The translations under genes and the position numbers were made by a program. The notes below the pieces were generated by a model. It made no database searches. It worked only from the letters and a program-made list of their open reading frames with translations, and was not told the DNA's origin. Positions 1 to 8,083 of a stretch of 48,553 nucleotides of DNA are shown here, one piece after another. Each line of letters starts with the position of its first letter. The stretch's first letter is position 1. The stretch is from assembly GCA_044433285.1 (NCBI GenBank), contig JAWXTU010000006.1:1-48553 (forward strand), read 5' to 3'. The stretch is from Aphodosoma sp044433285. GTDB taxonomy: Bacteria; Bacteroidota; Bacteroidia; Bacteroidales; Paludibacteraceae.

Positions 1-213
1 TTCTACCTTAAAATCTATATTGCGCAAAGCCCAAACATATTCGCTATCTGCTTTTTTAGAGCGATCATTAACAGCCCCAATCTTCAGAAAAGGGTCTTCT
101 TTGCCCAAAACTGATGTCCGCCACCAACGATTAAGGTCGTGACTAATGGTGTGAGTGCCTACCAAACCCAAACGATATTGTTTGCTTATATTGTTAAATT
201 CGATTGCTGTCAT
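1..213 (-). CDS. ABC transporter ATP-binding protein, polysaccharide export (Wzt-like), N-terminal part
   Basis: The reading frame runs leftward off the window; only the first 71 codons are present, starting at ATG 213-211. The translation (MTAIEFNNISKQYRLG, then HDLNRWWR and YVWALRNIDF) is typical of the N terminus of Wzt-type ATPases that power export of O-antigen or capsule across the inner membrane. The Walker motifs lie outside the window. It follows the Wzm-like permease gene with a short gap, the usual permease-ATPase pairing, and belongs to the same minus-strand polysaccharide operon. Confidence 0.85.
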   Translation of the reverse strand, partial: MTAIEFNNISKQYRLGLVGTHTISHDLNRWWRTSVLGKEDPFLKIGAVNDRSKKADSEYVWALRNIDFKVE

Positions 214-237
214 TATTTGTATATATTAAAGGGTTTT

Positions 238-1092
238 CTAAATAGTATCCATAAAACTGCGTTGCACTTTATTAAATGCAACCAAGCCTAGAATAAAAAT
301 TACTATCATAAAACCTGCACTATAACCTAATAGTCCCCAAGAAAATTCACCTACACCCAGAATACTATACTTAAACGATTCTACAACTCCTGTAATTGGG
401 TTGAGAGACATTGCCAAACGGACATCTGGATTAGAGATTGTGCTTAGGGGGTATATAACAGGAGTGGCATACATCCACAACTGAACTAGGAATGTAAATA
501 GTATTGTTAAATCGCGATATTTTGTTGTGAGAGAAGTTATTACCATACCAAAACCCAATGCTAATCCGGCTAAAATTAAAACCAATAAAGGGAAGAGCAA
601 TAGTGCCCAATTTGCAGAAAACGAGAAATCGGTAAATATAAGAAAATAGGTATACACCACCACAAGCAATAAAAACTGAATGGCTAACCTTACAAGATTG
701 CTGGTTACTGTGGCTAAAGGAATAATCAAACGTGGGAAATAGACCTTACCAAATATTGCTTGATTTGCAGTAAACGTTGAGGATGTGGAGTTTAAACAGT
801 CGGCAAAGTAGTTCCAACATAGTATACCCGACAGATAAAACAGTGCTTGAGGCAGACCATCTGTGCTGATACCAGCAATACCCCCAAAAACTACCATATA
901 CATAAAGGTGGTAAGCAGTGGCTGGATAATAAACCACAAGGGTCCGAGTATTGTCTGCTTGTATTGCGTGATTATATTTCGCTTTACGAACATAGAATAG
1001 AGATCGCGATAAGCCCATAGTTCTGAGAAGTCTATATCCCACAACTTACCTTTGGGTTTAATGTGCAATGTCCAAGATTGTGAATTATTCAT
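238..1092 (-). CDS. ABC-2 type polysaccharide export permease (Wzm-like)
   Basis: 284-residue integral membrane protein of the ABC-2 / Wzm family, which forms the inner-membrane channel for lipid-linked polysaccharide. The N terminus carries the family signature region (LWAYRDLYSMFVKRNIITQYKQTILGP, about residues 25-51), followed by about six hydrophobic segments, and the C-terminal region ends in RSFMDTI. The length is normal for the family. Its ATG overlaps the stop of the upstream FrhB-like gene by 4 bp (ATGA), implying translational coupling, and the ATPase gene follows. Together with Wzt this suggests an ABC-dependent export route, although Wza/Wzc-like proteins are encoded in the same operon. 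Confidence 0.92.
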   Translation of the reverse strand: MNNSQSWTLHIKPKGKLWDIDFSELWAYRDLYSMFVKRNIITQYKQTILGPLWFIIQPLLTTFMYMVVFGGIAGISTDGLPQALFYLSGILCWNYFADCLNSTSSTFTANQAIFGKVYFPRLIIPLATVTSNLVRLAIQFLLLVVVYTYFLIFTDFSFSANWALLLFPLLVLILAGLALGFGMVITSLTTKYRDLTILFTFLVQLWMYATPVIYPLSTISNPDVRLAMSLNPITGVVESFKYSILGVGEFSWGLLGYSAGFMIVIFILGLVAFNKVQRSFMDTI

Positions 1093-2360
1093 TTTTTTTC
1101 GTTTTTTCGTCTATGCCACACTATTCTGAACTTTTCATATAATGGCAATTTAAAATTTAGAATATCTTTAATTAAAGGGAGTACCGGTCTGTTTCTACTG
1201 AATTGGCGAAAGAAATGTGCGCGTAATAAATGAGAAGCAACTGAAATGTAGAGGCATTGTTGTTCTAGTAATGAGATATTTGTAGGCAACTCGAAAGAAT
1301 CTATATCAAGCCTATCATAATAACTAACTGCTTTATCACTGTATAAAATCACCATACCTATGCCTTTGTCATCGTTTTGCTCAGGTAAAAATCTATTGAT
1401 ACCCCAGAAATCAGCCAATGTAAGATCACTCATATTATGGTGATTTTTAGTTGTGCAAGCATGGCAGGATGGACGTAAAATTAAGTTGATTAAAAAAGTT
1501 TTTGTATACAGATTATTTGTTCGTAACTCTCCAATTGTATACTCTTTTTTTATTTTTTGATTAGTTTCGCTATCCACTCCATACTCATCAATTGCAAAAT
1601 ATATATACCCCCTACCCCATCCTCTACTCTTATCTCTGAAACATATGTTTTTAAATTCTCTATGGGGATTAGGGAGCGCAACAAAATTAGCATCTGATTT
1701 TACATCTATATATCTCTCTGCAGTAGCTGGTGCTGTGTAAAACGAATCTGTAGTTAACAACTCTTTTTTATATCTAGCCCAAACTGCTGGACTAGGCACG
1801 CCATGACATACAAAATCGACACTTAATAGATTATCATAATCCTTTTGTAAAAACCTTTTGAGCCCACTTATCTGGCAGGGTGTACCCGAAAAAAGCACCA
1901 ATCTACCTGCATCGAGAAACTCCTTTGCCTTGGTGAAGCTGTCGCCTATTTTGCTTTGCACATATTTGCTAGTTCTAAATGCTTCAAGCCCCTCAATTGT
2001 TTCGGTATAATCATGTACAACAGCCCATTGCTCATTGAATTTCGCACCAAATACTACTCCGTTTTGACTAAGTATATTTATAGCAAGCATTGAAAAAATT
2101 CCACCTGAGGAGCTATTTGCCCTTAACTGTTCATCTCTAGTTTTTGCTGCATATAATTTTAACATCTCCCTTTTGCCTTCTGGATTAAGAACAGGACAAA
2201 CTCGCACGCATGCTCCGCACTTATTACACAGTTTTTTGTTGACTTTAGGATACGAAAAGCCCTCTTTATCTGCTCTAAAACCGATTGCTTTAGTAGGACA
2301 AATCTGCACACAGGCTTCGCAACCTGTACAGTCTCTCTTATTTTTTATCTTTATTGCCAT
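1089..2360 (-). CDS. FrhB-like iron-sulfur protein (coenzyme F420 hydrogenase/dehydrogenase beta-subunit family) in polysaccharide locus
   Basis: About 423 residues from ATG 2360 (MAIKIKNKRDC). The open frame extends further upstream to 2417, but the internal ATG places the ferredoxin domain at the N terminus as usual and limits overlap with wzc to 23 bp. The N terminus has two 4Fe-4S clusters (CTGCEACVQICP and CNKCGACVRVCP). An FrhB-type flavin/Fe-S domain follows, with conserved cysteine stretches (LFSGTPCQISGLK; VCHGVPSP; LRPSCHACTTKNHHNMSDLTLADFWG). Relatives are common in Bacteroidota exopolysaccharide clusters, often near polysaccharide pyruvyl transferases. The exact substrate is unknown; a redox step on a sugar precursor is inference. 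Confidence 0.85.
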   Translation of the reverse strand: MAIKIKNKRDCTGCEACVQICPTKAIGFRADKEGFSYPKVNKKLCNKCGACVRVCPVLNPEGKREMLKLYAAKTRDEQLRANSSSGGIFSMLAINILSQNGVVFGAKFNEQWAVVHDYTETIEGLEAFRTSKYVQSKIGDSFTKAKEFLDAGRLVLFSGTPCQISGLKRFLQKDYDNLLSVDFVCHGVPSPAVWARYKKELLTTDSFYTAPATAERYIDVKSDANFVALPNPHREFKNICFRDKSRGWGRGYIYFAIDEYGVDSETNQKIKKEYTIGELRTNNLYTKTFLINLILRPSCHACTTKNHHNMSDLTLADFWGINRFLPEQNDDKGIGMVILYSDKAVSYYDRLDIDSFELPTNISLLEQQCLYISVASHLLRAHFFRQFSRNRPVLPLIKDILNFKLPLYEKFRIVWHRRKNEKK

Positions 2361-4722
2361 AATGGTAATAACTACCATATTTATTTGTGTGCCTACCATA
2401 ATAAGCATATTTGCCATAACCGTATTTTAGATTCTTTTTGTAATCTACACAGTTAAGCAGCAGGGATATATTATTATACGTTTTATTTGTATAAAGTTCC
2501 TCTACATCATATAGTGACTCTTTTTCAAACTCTCCTGCCCTAAGGATAAATATTGTATTATCACAGAATTTATTAACAATTGCGGCATCAGAAACGATAT
2601 TAATTGGAGGACAATCGAATATAATATAATCGTATTTTGTTTTGAGCTCTCTTACTACAATTTCAAATTTATCTTGTAATAATATCTCGGTAGGATTTGG
2701 AGGCATAATACCCATTGGCAGAATGTCTAACATTGGACATTTTGATTTCTTTACTATGAAATCATCAATATTGGCATCATCTGAATTTAGATAATTAACT
2801 AATCCTAGTTTAGGGCTGTTAACAGTACGACTAAGTGTACCTCTTCGAAAATCTGCATCAACAGCCAGCACCTTAGAATTTTTCAAAGCAATGGATGCAG
2901 CCAAATTTAAGGCAACAAAGCTCTTGCCACTAGCCGGTTCAAGAGATGCAATCACAATTGTTGTACATTTTTTAGACGGACTAGACATAAAATCTAAATT
3001 TGTTCGTATCAATCTAAATGATTCATTAATCACATCTCGCCCATTATTGACAACTAATAACTCTTCATTACTATCTTTACGTCTACTAAAAAACCGTCTC
3101 TTCTTACGTATCAAGGGGATAGAACCTATATACGGAATAGGACAACCTCGTAAATCTGCTTTATCCAAAATAACAATATTAAAACTCTCACGCAAAACTA
3201 AATATATCATCGGAACCATAATTCCAATTGCTAGCCCCATAAGAATAATAATATTTTTTCTTGGTTCGATAGGGAAATTGCCGCCTTGCGCATAATTTAA
3301 TACTTTAGTATTGTAGGCTGTAAAAGCTTGACTCAACTCATTTTCCTCTCTTTTTTGCAGCAGAAAAAGATATAATTGCTCTTTTACCATCTGCTCTCTG
3401 CCTGTAGAAAGGAGAAAAAGCTCTTGCGAAGGATTTTGCGAAAGGCGATTCTGCGCAAGAATCTCATCTTTACGATTATTCTCTATTTTAACGTTCAATG
3501 TGGTTATAAAGCTATTTAAGGAAGCTAAAATTGCTTTTTTCTCAAGATCCAAATCTTTTATAATGTCCATTATAATCGGATTGTTTGTACCTCCATTGAC
3601 TAAAAGAGAATTTTTGCGTAACAACAAATCATTATGATTAAGAATTTGTTCCTCTATAGTTTGATCTTCAATTCCTGTATTCACCGGTAATAATTGGTTC
3701 TCTGTTGTTGAATTTTGCATATATTGCAAAATATATTTAGCCATTGACAACTGATTTCCTAGCCTTATTTTTTCTCTAAAAATATCATTTGAAGATTGAA
3801 GGTTTAAATTGGAAACAGCGGTTACATCCGGCAAATAATTTTTACTTTTATATGAAGATATGTTTTCATCAATTGCACCAAGTTCTTTCTCAATGATACT
3901 TACCCTTTCATTAATAAAATTTGTGGTACTAATGGTAACTAAATTTTTATCTTTTATCCAGTTTTCATTATATACCAATATCAATGTATTTAAAACATCT
4001 TCTAACTTCGTTCTTGAACCTCCCGTCATCTTTAAATCAATAATTGAGGCACTTTGATCTCTAACTCTAACAGAAAGTGCATGAGAGTATCCCGAGGCGG
4101 CTGAGTTAACACTTGTGTGGGTATACTTGTATAATTTACGCGAAGAGTGAGTTTCAACCCATGGCGATTTATTTATAATAAAATAACCATAATCGGTATA
4201 AATTGTATCTCCATAATTTTCAACTACGTTTGCAGACACTTCATTACCATTGATATTTAAATCGGTTATCTTATAATGATCATCTGCTATAGGGGTAAAA
4301 TTTAAACTAACACCATGCATAGAAAGTAGTGTGTCTAATTCCACTACAAATGGTGCGTCTTTGTATACATCAACCCATCTAACATTTCGAAACTTTGTAC
4401 TATAATTATCTTGCAATGATAGACGTTTTACAACCTCTTGCATTAATTGAGGCATTAACAATATATTTACCTCATTATTTAAATCTACATTATTATTTAC
4501 AACTTTACCATCAAGCCCCATTATTGTACTAACAGCAGCTCCCTTCTCATCTTTCTTAATTAAAATAGAGGCTGAGCGTTGATATATCGGAGGTGTAATA
4601 ATTACATATCCTATAGCAGCAGAGAGTGAGACAGTTATAGTAACAACAAATAACAGAAAGTGATTCTGAAAATAAGATAATACATCTTTAATCGATATGT
4701 ATTGTTTGGTATTTCTTGACAT
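2338..4722 (-). CDS. Polysaccharide co-polymerase / tyrosine autokinase (Wzc-like)
   Basis: 794 residues from ATG 4722 (MSRNTKQ). The frame is open upstream to 4797, but those codons overlap the wza gene and lack family similarity. Domains: Wzz domain with a first membrane helix at about 23-45, a long periplasmic coiled-coil region (about 250-480), a second helix at about 490-511, then a BY-kinase domain with Walker A (EPASGKS, about 595-601), Walker A' (VDADFRR, about 621-627) and Walker B (YIIFDCPP, about 699-706). The C terminus is a tyrosine cluster (YGYGKYAYYGRH, YGSYYHYG), the autophosphorylation tail. The protein controls chain length and export together with the Wza-like lipoprotein encoded just upstream. 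Confidence 0.95.
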   Translation of the reverse strand: MSRNTKQYISIKDVLSYFQNHFLLFVVTITVSLSAAIGYVIITPPIYQRSASILIKKDEKGAAVSTIMGLDGKVVNNNVDLNNEVNILLMPQLMQEVVKRLSLQDNYSTKFRNVRWVDVYKDAPFVVELDTLLSMHGVSLNFTPIADDHYKITDLNINGNEVSANVVENYGDTIYTDYGYFIINKSPWVETHSSRKLYKYTHTSVNSAASGYSHALSVRVRDQSASIIDLKMTGGSRTKLEDVLNTLILVYNENWIKDKNLVTISTTNFINERVSIIEKELGAIDENISSYKSKNYLPDVTAVSNLNLQSSNDIFREKIRLGNQLSMAKYILQYMQNSTTENQLLPVNTGIEDQTIEEQILNHNDLLLRKNSLLVNGGTNNPIIMDIIKDLDLEKKAILASLNSFITTLNVKIENNRKDEILAQNRLSQNPSQELFLLSTGREQMVKEQLYLFLLQKREENELSQAFTAYNTKVLNYAQGGNFPIEPRKNIIILMGLAIGIMVPMIYLVLRESFNIVILDKADLRGCPIPYIGSIPLIRKKRRFFSRRKDSNEELLVVNNGRDVINESFRLIRTNLDFMSSPSKKCTTIVIASLEPASGKSFVALNLAASIALKNSKVLAVDADFRRGTLSRTVNSPKLGLVNYLNSDDANIDDFIVKKSKCPMLDILPMGIMPPNPTEILLQDKFEIVVRELKTKYDYIIFDCPPINIVSDAAIVNKFCDNTIFILRAGEFEKESLYDVEELYTNKTYNNISLLLNCVDYKKNLKYGYGKYAYYGRHTNKYGSYYHYGNKDKK

Positions 4723-4739
4723 AATAATTATAGGTATTT

Positions 4740-5525
4740 CTATAAATTGACAAATAATAGGGTCATTGTTGTAACAAAAGAGGTAAGAGTCATCCAAAAT
4801 GATGGGGTGAGAAGTGAATTTCCATTAGCTGTTGATTGATTGGTTTTCAACTTACTTGGCTCTACGTATATCAAATCGTTTTGCTGAATATAAAAGGCTG
4901 GAGATTGGTATATATCTTTGCTGCGAAGGTCTACTTTATATGTTATCAGTGAGTTGCCCACTCTACGCGTAAGAAATACTTTATCTCTCAAACCTGTTAT
5001 TGCAAGATCGCCCGACTCACTCAATGCTTCGAATATTGTTGTCTTCTCTCGTGTAATCAAGATGCTTCCGACTTTGCCAAGATCACCAATTGTTGAAAAC
5101 TTCAAATTTTGATACTCAACGGTAACAATCGGGTCATCTACTAGTTTGCTCTCAATAATCCTCTTTTGTATATCATTGGCAAGCTCTAATTTTGTGTACC
5201 CCTCAGCTTTTAATTTACCTAGCACTGGGAAATTTATATTCCCCTCTGGGTCAATTGTGTATCCAACTGTCCTACTGGTTGAATTATTAGTCGAACTCGA
5301 AGAAGAGACGCCATATAGATTAAAAATTGAGGCTAATTCTTCATTACGGCTCGAAACGTTGATGGTAATTATATCGTGAGGTTTGAAACGTATTTCACCG
5401 TTTTCTATAGTTGGCAACTCTGTATCTAGTATTATATCCTGAAGATATACAATTTTTTTCTGCGTATTACACGATGATAAGAATAGTAGTGCCAATATGC
5501 TTATATAATAAAATTGCTTTCTCAT
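4740..5525 (-). CDS. Polysaccharide export outer-membrane lipoprotein (Wza-like)
   Basis: 261 residues with a lipoprotein signal peptide (MRKQFYYISILALLFLSSC; lipobox LSSC). A Poly_export/SLBB-type core follows (HDIITINVSSRNEELASIFN; GYTIDPEGNINFPVLGKLKAEGYTKLELANDI; IVTVEYQNLKFSTIGDLGKVG), then a C-terminal hydrophobic segment. This is the outer-membrane export channel of Wza/Wzc systems. The start overlaps the end of the upstream glycosyltransferase gene by 4 bp, and the wzc start lies 17 bp downstream of its stop, so the three genes form one transcriptional unit. Confidence 0.95.
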   Translation of the reverse strand: MRKQFYYISILALLFLSSCNTQKKIVYLQDIILDTELPTIENGEIRFKPHDIITINVSSRNEELASIFNLYGVSSSSSTNNSTSRTVGYTIDPEGNINFPVLGKLKAEGYTKLELANDIQKRIIESKLVDDPIVTVEYQNLKFSTIGDLGKVGSILITREKTTIFEALSESGDLAITGLRDKVFLTRRVGNSLITYKVDLRSKDIYQSPAFYIQQNDLIYVEPSKLKTNQSTANGNSLLTPSFWMTLTSFVTTMTLLFVNL

Positions 5526-6694
5526 ATTGTTTTTCTTTTACTGTAAATAACAATGTTAATCATTGCCCAAAAGGCTACATCTATTAGTAAAATGTAGGTT
5601 ATAGAGAGATAAGCTGCTAGGAATAGGTTAATTGCTACAAAACATAAATTTATAAGTGCTATAATTGCCAACACTTTATGTTTTGACAAACCTGCGGCTA
5701 ATAGTCTATGATGTATATGATTTTTGTCGGGCAAAAAGATATTTTTCCTGTTTTTGAGTCGGTAAAGGATAACTGAAACTGCATCTAAAAGTGGTATTGA
5801 CAACATCGTTAGAGCTATGGTGTGAGCATAACTGACAAGCGTTGTATTTAAATCTAAAGCAGATACAGTCCACAGCTTTATTGCCATAATACTGATAGTC
5901 AATCCTAAAAAGAGCGAACCACAATCTCCCATAATGATTTTGGTAGTGGCATATCTTTTCATACCAAAGAGATTATAGTACAGATATACAGATAAACTAC
6001 CAATCAATATTAAGGCAAAAGTTGCATATAACATATCGCCAATAAGGAAAAACAGGATGCCATATGCAGTAAATGCACAGATGGATATAGTGGATAATAA
6101 TCCATCAATTCCATCGATGAAGTTGATAGAATTATTTAGAAAAATAATAAACATTGGAGTAAGAAGATAGATTCCAAACGCAGGTGATATATCATAACAG
6201 CCAAATAGTCCATTTAAATTGGTAATATAATTACCCGCATATATTACAAATCCGGTAGCAATCGTTTGAAATAGAAATTTTATTTTATACCCCAACCCTT
6301 TTATATCATCATAAACTCCTACCACAAAGAGTATCAACAGAGCAACTATCTCGCCAAAATGCATAGGGGCAAAACTTACATACTTATCGCCCGTATGATA
6401 TGTCCCCGAAAACAAGGAGATTAAATGCACTGCTAGCATCAATATAAGGGCACTAAAAAAAAGACTAACACCTCCAAGACGGACTGTTTTGCGCTGAACC
6501 ACAATATTATGATTCTTAGTGGTGTTTACATATTTTCTTTTGAGCGAAAACCGAACTATGCTTGGTAAAACAAGATAGACTATCAATGCACTAAGTATAG
6601 AGATAACTAACGCTAAAACTATATTTATACTTAAACTATTTATATTCAAACTCTGCATGAGATTATTTTGTGTGGAGGGAATAAAAGAACCCAT
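5522..6694 (-). CDS. WecA/MraY-family undecaprenyl-phosphate sugar-1-phosphate transferase
   Basis: 390-residue polytopic membrane enzyme that loads the first sugar phosphate onto undecaprenyl phosphate. Diagnostic motifs are in order: DDIKG (129-133), NFIDGIDGL (191-199), GDCGS (256-260) and HIHHRLL (326-332), the signature of the WecA/WbpL branch of polyprenyl-phosphate HexNAc-1-P transferases. The likely substrate is a UDP-HexNAc (inference from the family). An alternative start is ATG 6658 (MQSLNINSL), which removes a short polar extension. It is the first biosynthetic gene after upxY, in line with initiation of capsule repeat-unit synthesis. Confidence 0.93.
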   Translation of the reverse strand: MGSFIPSTQNNLMQSLNINSLSINIVLALVISILSALIVYLVLPSIVRFSLKRKYVNTTKNHNIVVQRKTVRLGGVSLFFSALILMLAVHLISLFSGTYHTGDKYVSFAPMHFGEIVALLILFVVGVYDDIKGLGYKIKFLFQTIATGFVIYAGNYITNLNGLFGCYDISPAFGIYLLTPMFIIFLNNSINFIDGIDGLLSTISICAFTAYGILFFLIGDMLYATFALILIGSLSVYLYYNLFGMKRYATTKIIMGDCGSLFLGLTISIMAIKLWTVSALDLNTTLVSYAHTIALTMLSIPLLDAVSVILYRLKNRKNIFLPDKNHIHHRLLAAGLSKHKVLAIIALINLCFVAINLFLAAYLSITYILLIDVAFWAMINIVIYSKRKTI

Positions 6695-6848
6695 TATGTA
6701 CTAAATTAGAGAGGTTACTTACAAAACCATAAACAATGGTTTGTATCTATCAATCGACTGCAAAGTTACATTAAAAAACCATAAAATCCAAACTTTTTAC
6801 TTAAACTCTCCAAAATGTATCTATCTGCTTATCATACATCGCGTTTTT

Positions 6849-7385
6849 TTAATCTATTCGCCCTAAAATATCCTGGTCAAACGAACTTTGAGAAAAGAAA
6901 GCCTCTTGACCGTTTACCTCGACAATGTATCGTTTATTAGTTTTTCCTCGTTCTTCTTTAAAAATCACTTCGCTATTCTTAAATATACCAGATTGCACTA
7001 TAAATTTTTTGCCTCCTTTGAATTTTTGAAGTTTATACTCTACACCCTCAAAATTACCATCTATAAATCCAATAAATTGTTTCATCTGAGACTCCGGAAT
7101 TTTCACTGCACGTCGCAATCCATTTTCAATATTTGAGAGATAATACCAATCTTTATGCACAGCACACAACTCAAAAATTCTGCTTAAAGTGGCTTTTGCA
7201 AAGATCAAATTAGAGAATACTGGCATCAATTTCAATGTGTTTTTTCCATTTTTAACAACAACGTTTCGCATTTCCATCGGAAAATAGGTTTCAATTTGAT
7301 ACTTTGTAAACTGTTTCTGCGCAGAAATTGCCCTATTAAATCGCACCTTAATAACGAACCATTCCGCCTCTTCTAAATAACTCAT
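6849..7385 (-). CDS. UpxY-family transcription antiterminator (NusG-like)
   Basis: 178 residues. The N-terminal NGN domain (WFVIKVRFNRAISAQKQFTKYQIETYFPMEM) and the C-terminal KOW-like stretch (GGKKFIVQSGIFKNSEVIFKEERG) match the UpxY/NusG-paralog family that heads each capsular locus in Bacteroides. In B. fragilis these proteins stop premature termination in the untranslated leader of their own operon. Here the gene is the first of the minus-strand polysaccharide operon and lies just downstream (leftward) of the double invertible-promoter region. No UpxZ inhibitor gene follows; a 154-bp gap separates it from the WecA-like gene. Family assignment is strong; the cognate operon role is inferred from position. 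Confidence 0.92.
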   Translation of the reverse strand: MSYLEEAEWFVIKVRFNRAISAQKQFTKYQIETYFPMEMRNVVVKNGKNTLKLMPVFSNLIFAKATLSRIFELCAVHKDWYYLSNIENGLRRAVKIPESQMKQFIGFIDGNFEGVEYKLQKFKGGKKFIVQSGIFKNSEVIFKEERGKTNKRYIVEVNGQEAFFSQSSFDQDILGRID

Positions 7386-7623
7386 ATATTACAATTAAGA
7401 CAATAAACACTCGTTAGGCATATATGTATATGTCATTGATTTTCAAGTTAGTAAATAAATTAAGAAGCACCTTCAAATGCTATTTTTATAATTGCTGTTA
7501 AATAAAAAAGTCTTCTCTATTTTTATAGATTTGTTATCGTTTTGCTACCTGTAAATTTATAATCTTTTTTAGAAAGAATTGAGATTAAAATATCCTCTTG
7601 AAATTTAAGATTTTACAAAGTTA

Positions 7624-7659
7624 AGATATTTGTTTTTATAAAACAGATATCTTTTTTTC
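7624..7659 (+). terminator. Hairpin terminator inside invertible segment A
   Basis: A 13-bp stem pairs 7624-7636 with 7640-7652 (AGATATTTGTTTT against AAAACAGATATCT, one U-G wobble) around a 3-nt loop. It is followed by a run of seven T on the plus strand at 7652-7658. The minus strand has no T-run after the hairpin, so termination is orientation specific and would change sides when the segment flips. Confidence 0.6.
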
Positions 7660-7714
7660 TAAATATATCCAAATTTTATTGTTAAAATACAGCAGTGTAT
7701 TAATGTTTTTTTAT

Positions 7715-7722
7715 TATCTTTG
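7715..7722 (+). promoter_or_regulatory. Promoter -7 box inside segment A, pointing away from upxY
   Basis: TATCTTTG followed by CTGCG matches the Bacteroidales TAnnTTTG box and resembles the promoter used before the GNAT gene at 31004. No clear TTTG box is found 19-21 nt upstream. Inversion between the flanking repeats would move it to 7607-7600 on the minus strand, facing upxY with a leader of about 210 nt. A second, weaker -7 match (TAACTTTG) faces upxY now at 7623-7616, but it overlaps the hairpin region and lacks a -33 box. Confidence 0.55.
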
Positions 7723-7856
7723 CTGCGTGTTTGCCGTTTTCAATTCTTTCTAAAAAAGATAACAATAAGAATAAAGTCATTCTATTTCAGGAGTTTCCAT
7801 ATAAACGAACATATTGTATCGTCAAAATCACATGAATATCCACTATCTTATTTCGC

Positions 7857-8049
7857 AATTCTTCTGTTAGAAGATGTTTAGGGGCATATTACTTACTGTT
7901 TATCAGGAATTTACAACATTGCGCAAATGGTTTTTTTAATCCTAATTTAAATCACTTCAATCTTTTTTTTGAGATTTGTTGTAAATTGTTTTGCTTATTA
8001 CGTTTTTTTTGCTACTTTTGCACTTTAAATATCTTCTAACAGAAGAATT
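7857..8049. repeat. Putative invertible segment B, 24-bp inverted repeats with one mismatch
   Basis: Left arm 7857-7880 and right arm 8026-8049 are reverse complements at 23 of 24 positions; the perfect core is ATCTTCTAACAGAAGAATT (right arm, plus strand). Each arm contains the small dyad TCTTCT-aac-AGAAGA, resembling the two recombinase-binding half-sites around a crossover region. About 145 bp lie between the arms and include a full consensus promoter. The right arm is 34 bp from the 3' end of the recombinase gene. The site shares its outer bases (AATTCTT...AAGAT) with segment A but differs in the centre. Confidence 0.82.
7990..8020 (+). promoter_or_regulatory. Consensus Bacteroidales promoter inside segment B, pointing away from upxY
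   Basis: TTTG at 7990-7993, a 19-nt spacer, then TACTTTTG at 8013-8020, a complete match to the TTTG-N19-TAnnTTTG promoter. It reads rightward, antisense to the recombinase gene. Flipping the segment would put the -7 box at 7893-7886 on the minus strand, driving upxY through a leader of about 500 nt. As assembled this is the OFF orientation for the capsule operon. Confidence 0.75.
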
Positions 8050-8083
8050 TAAAACCAGTAAAATATATTTATTACTTTATTTC

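Larger units (their letters stand above)
7562..7760. repeat. Putative invertible segment A, 21-bp perfect inverted repeats
   Basis: Left arm 7562-7582 and right arm 7740-7760 are exact reverse complements over 21 bp (core AATTCTTTCTAAAAAAGAT on the plus strand of the right arm), separated by 157 bp. Each arm has partial internal dyad symmetry (TTCTTT / AAAGAT), as in tyrosine-recombinase sites. The segment holds a promoter -7 box and a hairpin terminator. The size and position next to upxY match invertible promoters of Bacteroides capsule loci. No reads are available here to prove inversion. Confidence 0.75.
7386..8083. promoter_or_regulatory. Phase-variation control region upstream of the capsule locus
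   Basis: About 700 bp without a credible gene, between upxY and the recombinase. It contains two tandem inverted-repeat-bounded segments (7562-7760 and 7857-8049), each with a Bacteroidales promoter pointing rightward, away from upxY. The 175 bp nearest upxY (7386-7561) would be the untranslated leader of the capsule transcript. On the minus strand this leader has only weak hairpins, for example TCTAT/ATAGA followed six bases later by a T-run near 7510, a possible antitermination target of UpxY. Confidence 0.75.

Noticed and set aside
2173..2430. Plus-strand open frame across the FrhB-like and wzc junction
   Set aside because: It is antisense to two well-supported genes and has no recognisable domain.
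7616..7623. TAACTTTG on the minus strand as an active promoter for upxY
   Set aside because: Only the -7 box matches, there is no -33 box at 19-21 nt, and it abuts the hairpin; chance matches are expected in such AT-rich DNA.
7624..7652. Palindrome inside segment A as an additional recombination site
   Set aside because: It has a 3-nt loop and is followed by a T-run, fitting a transcription terminator better; it does not resemble the outer inverted repeats.
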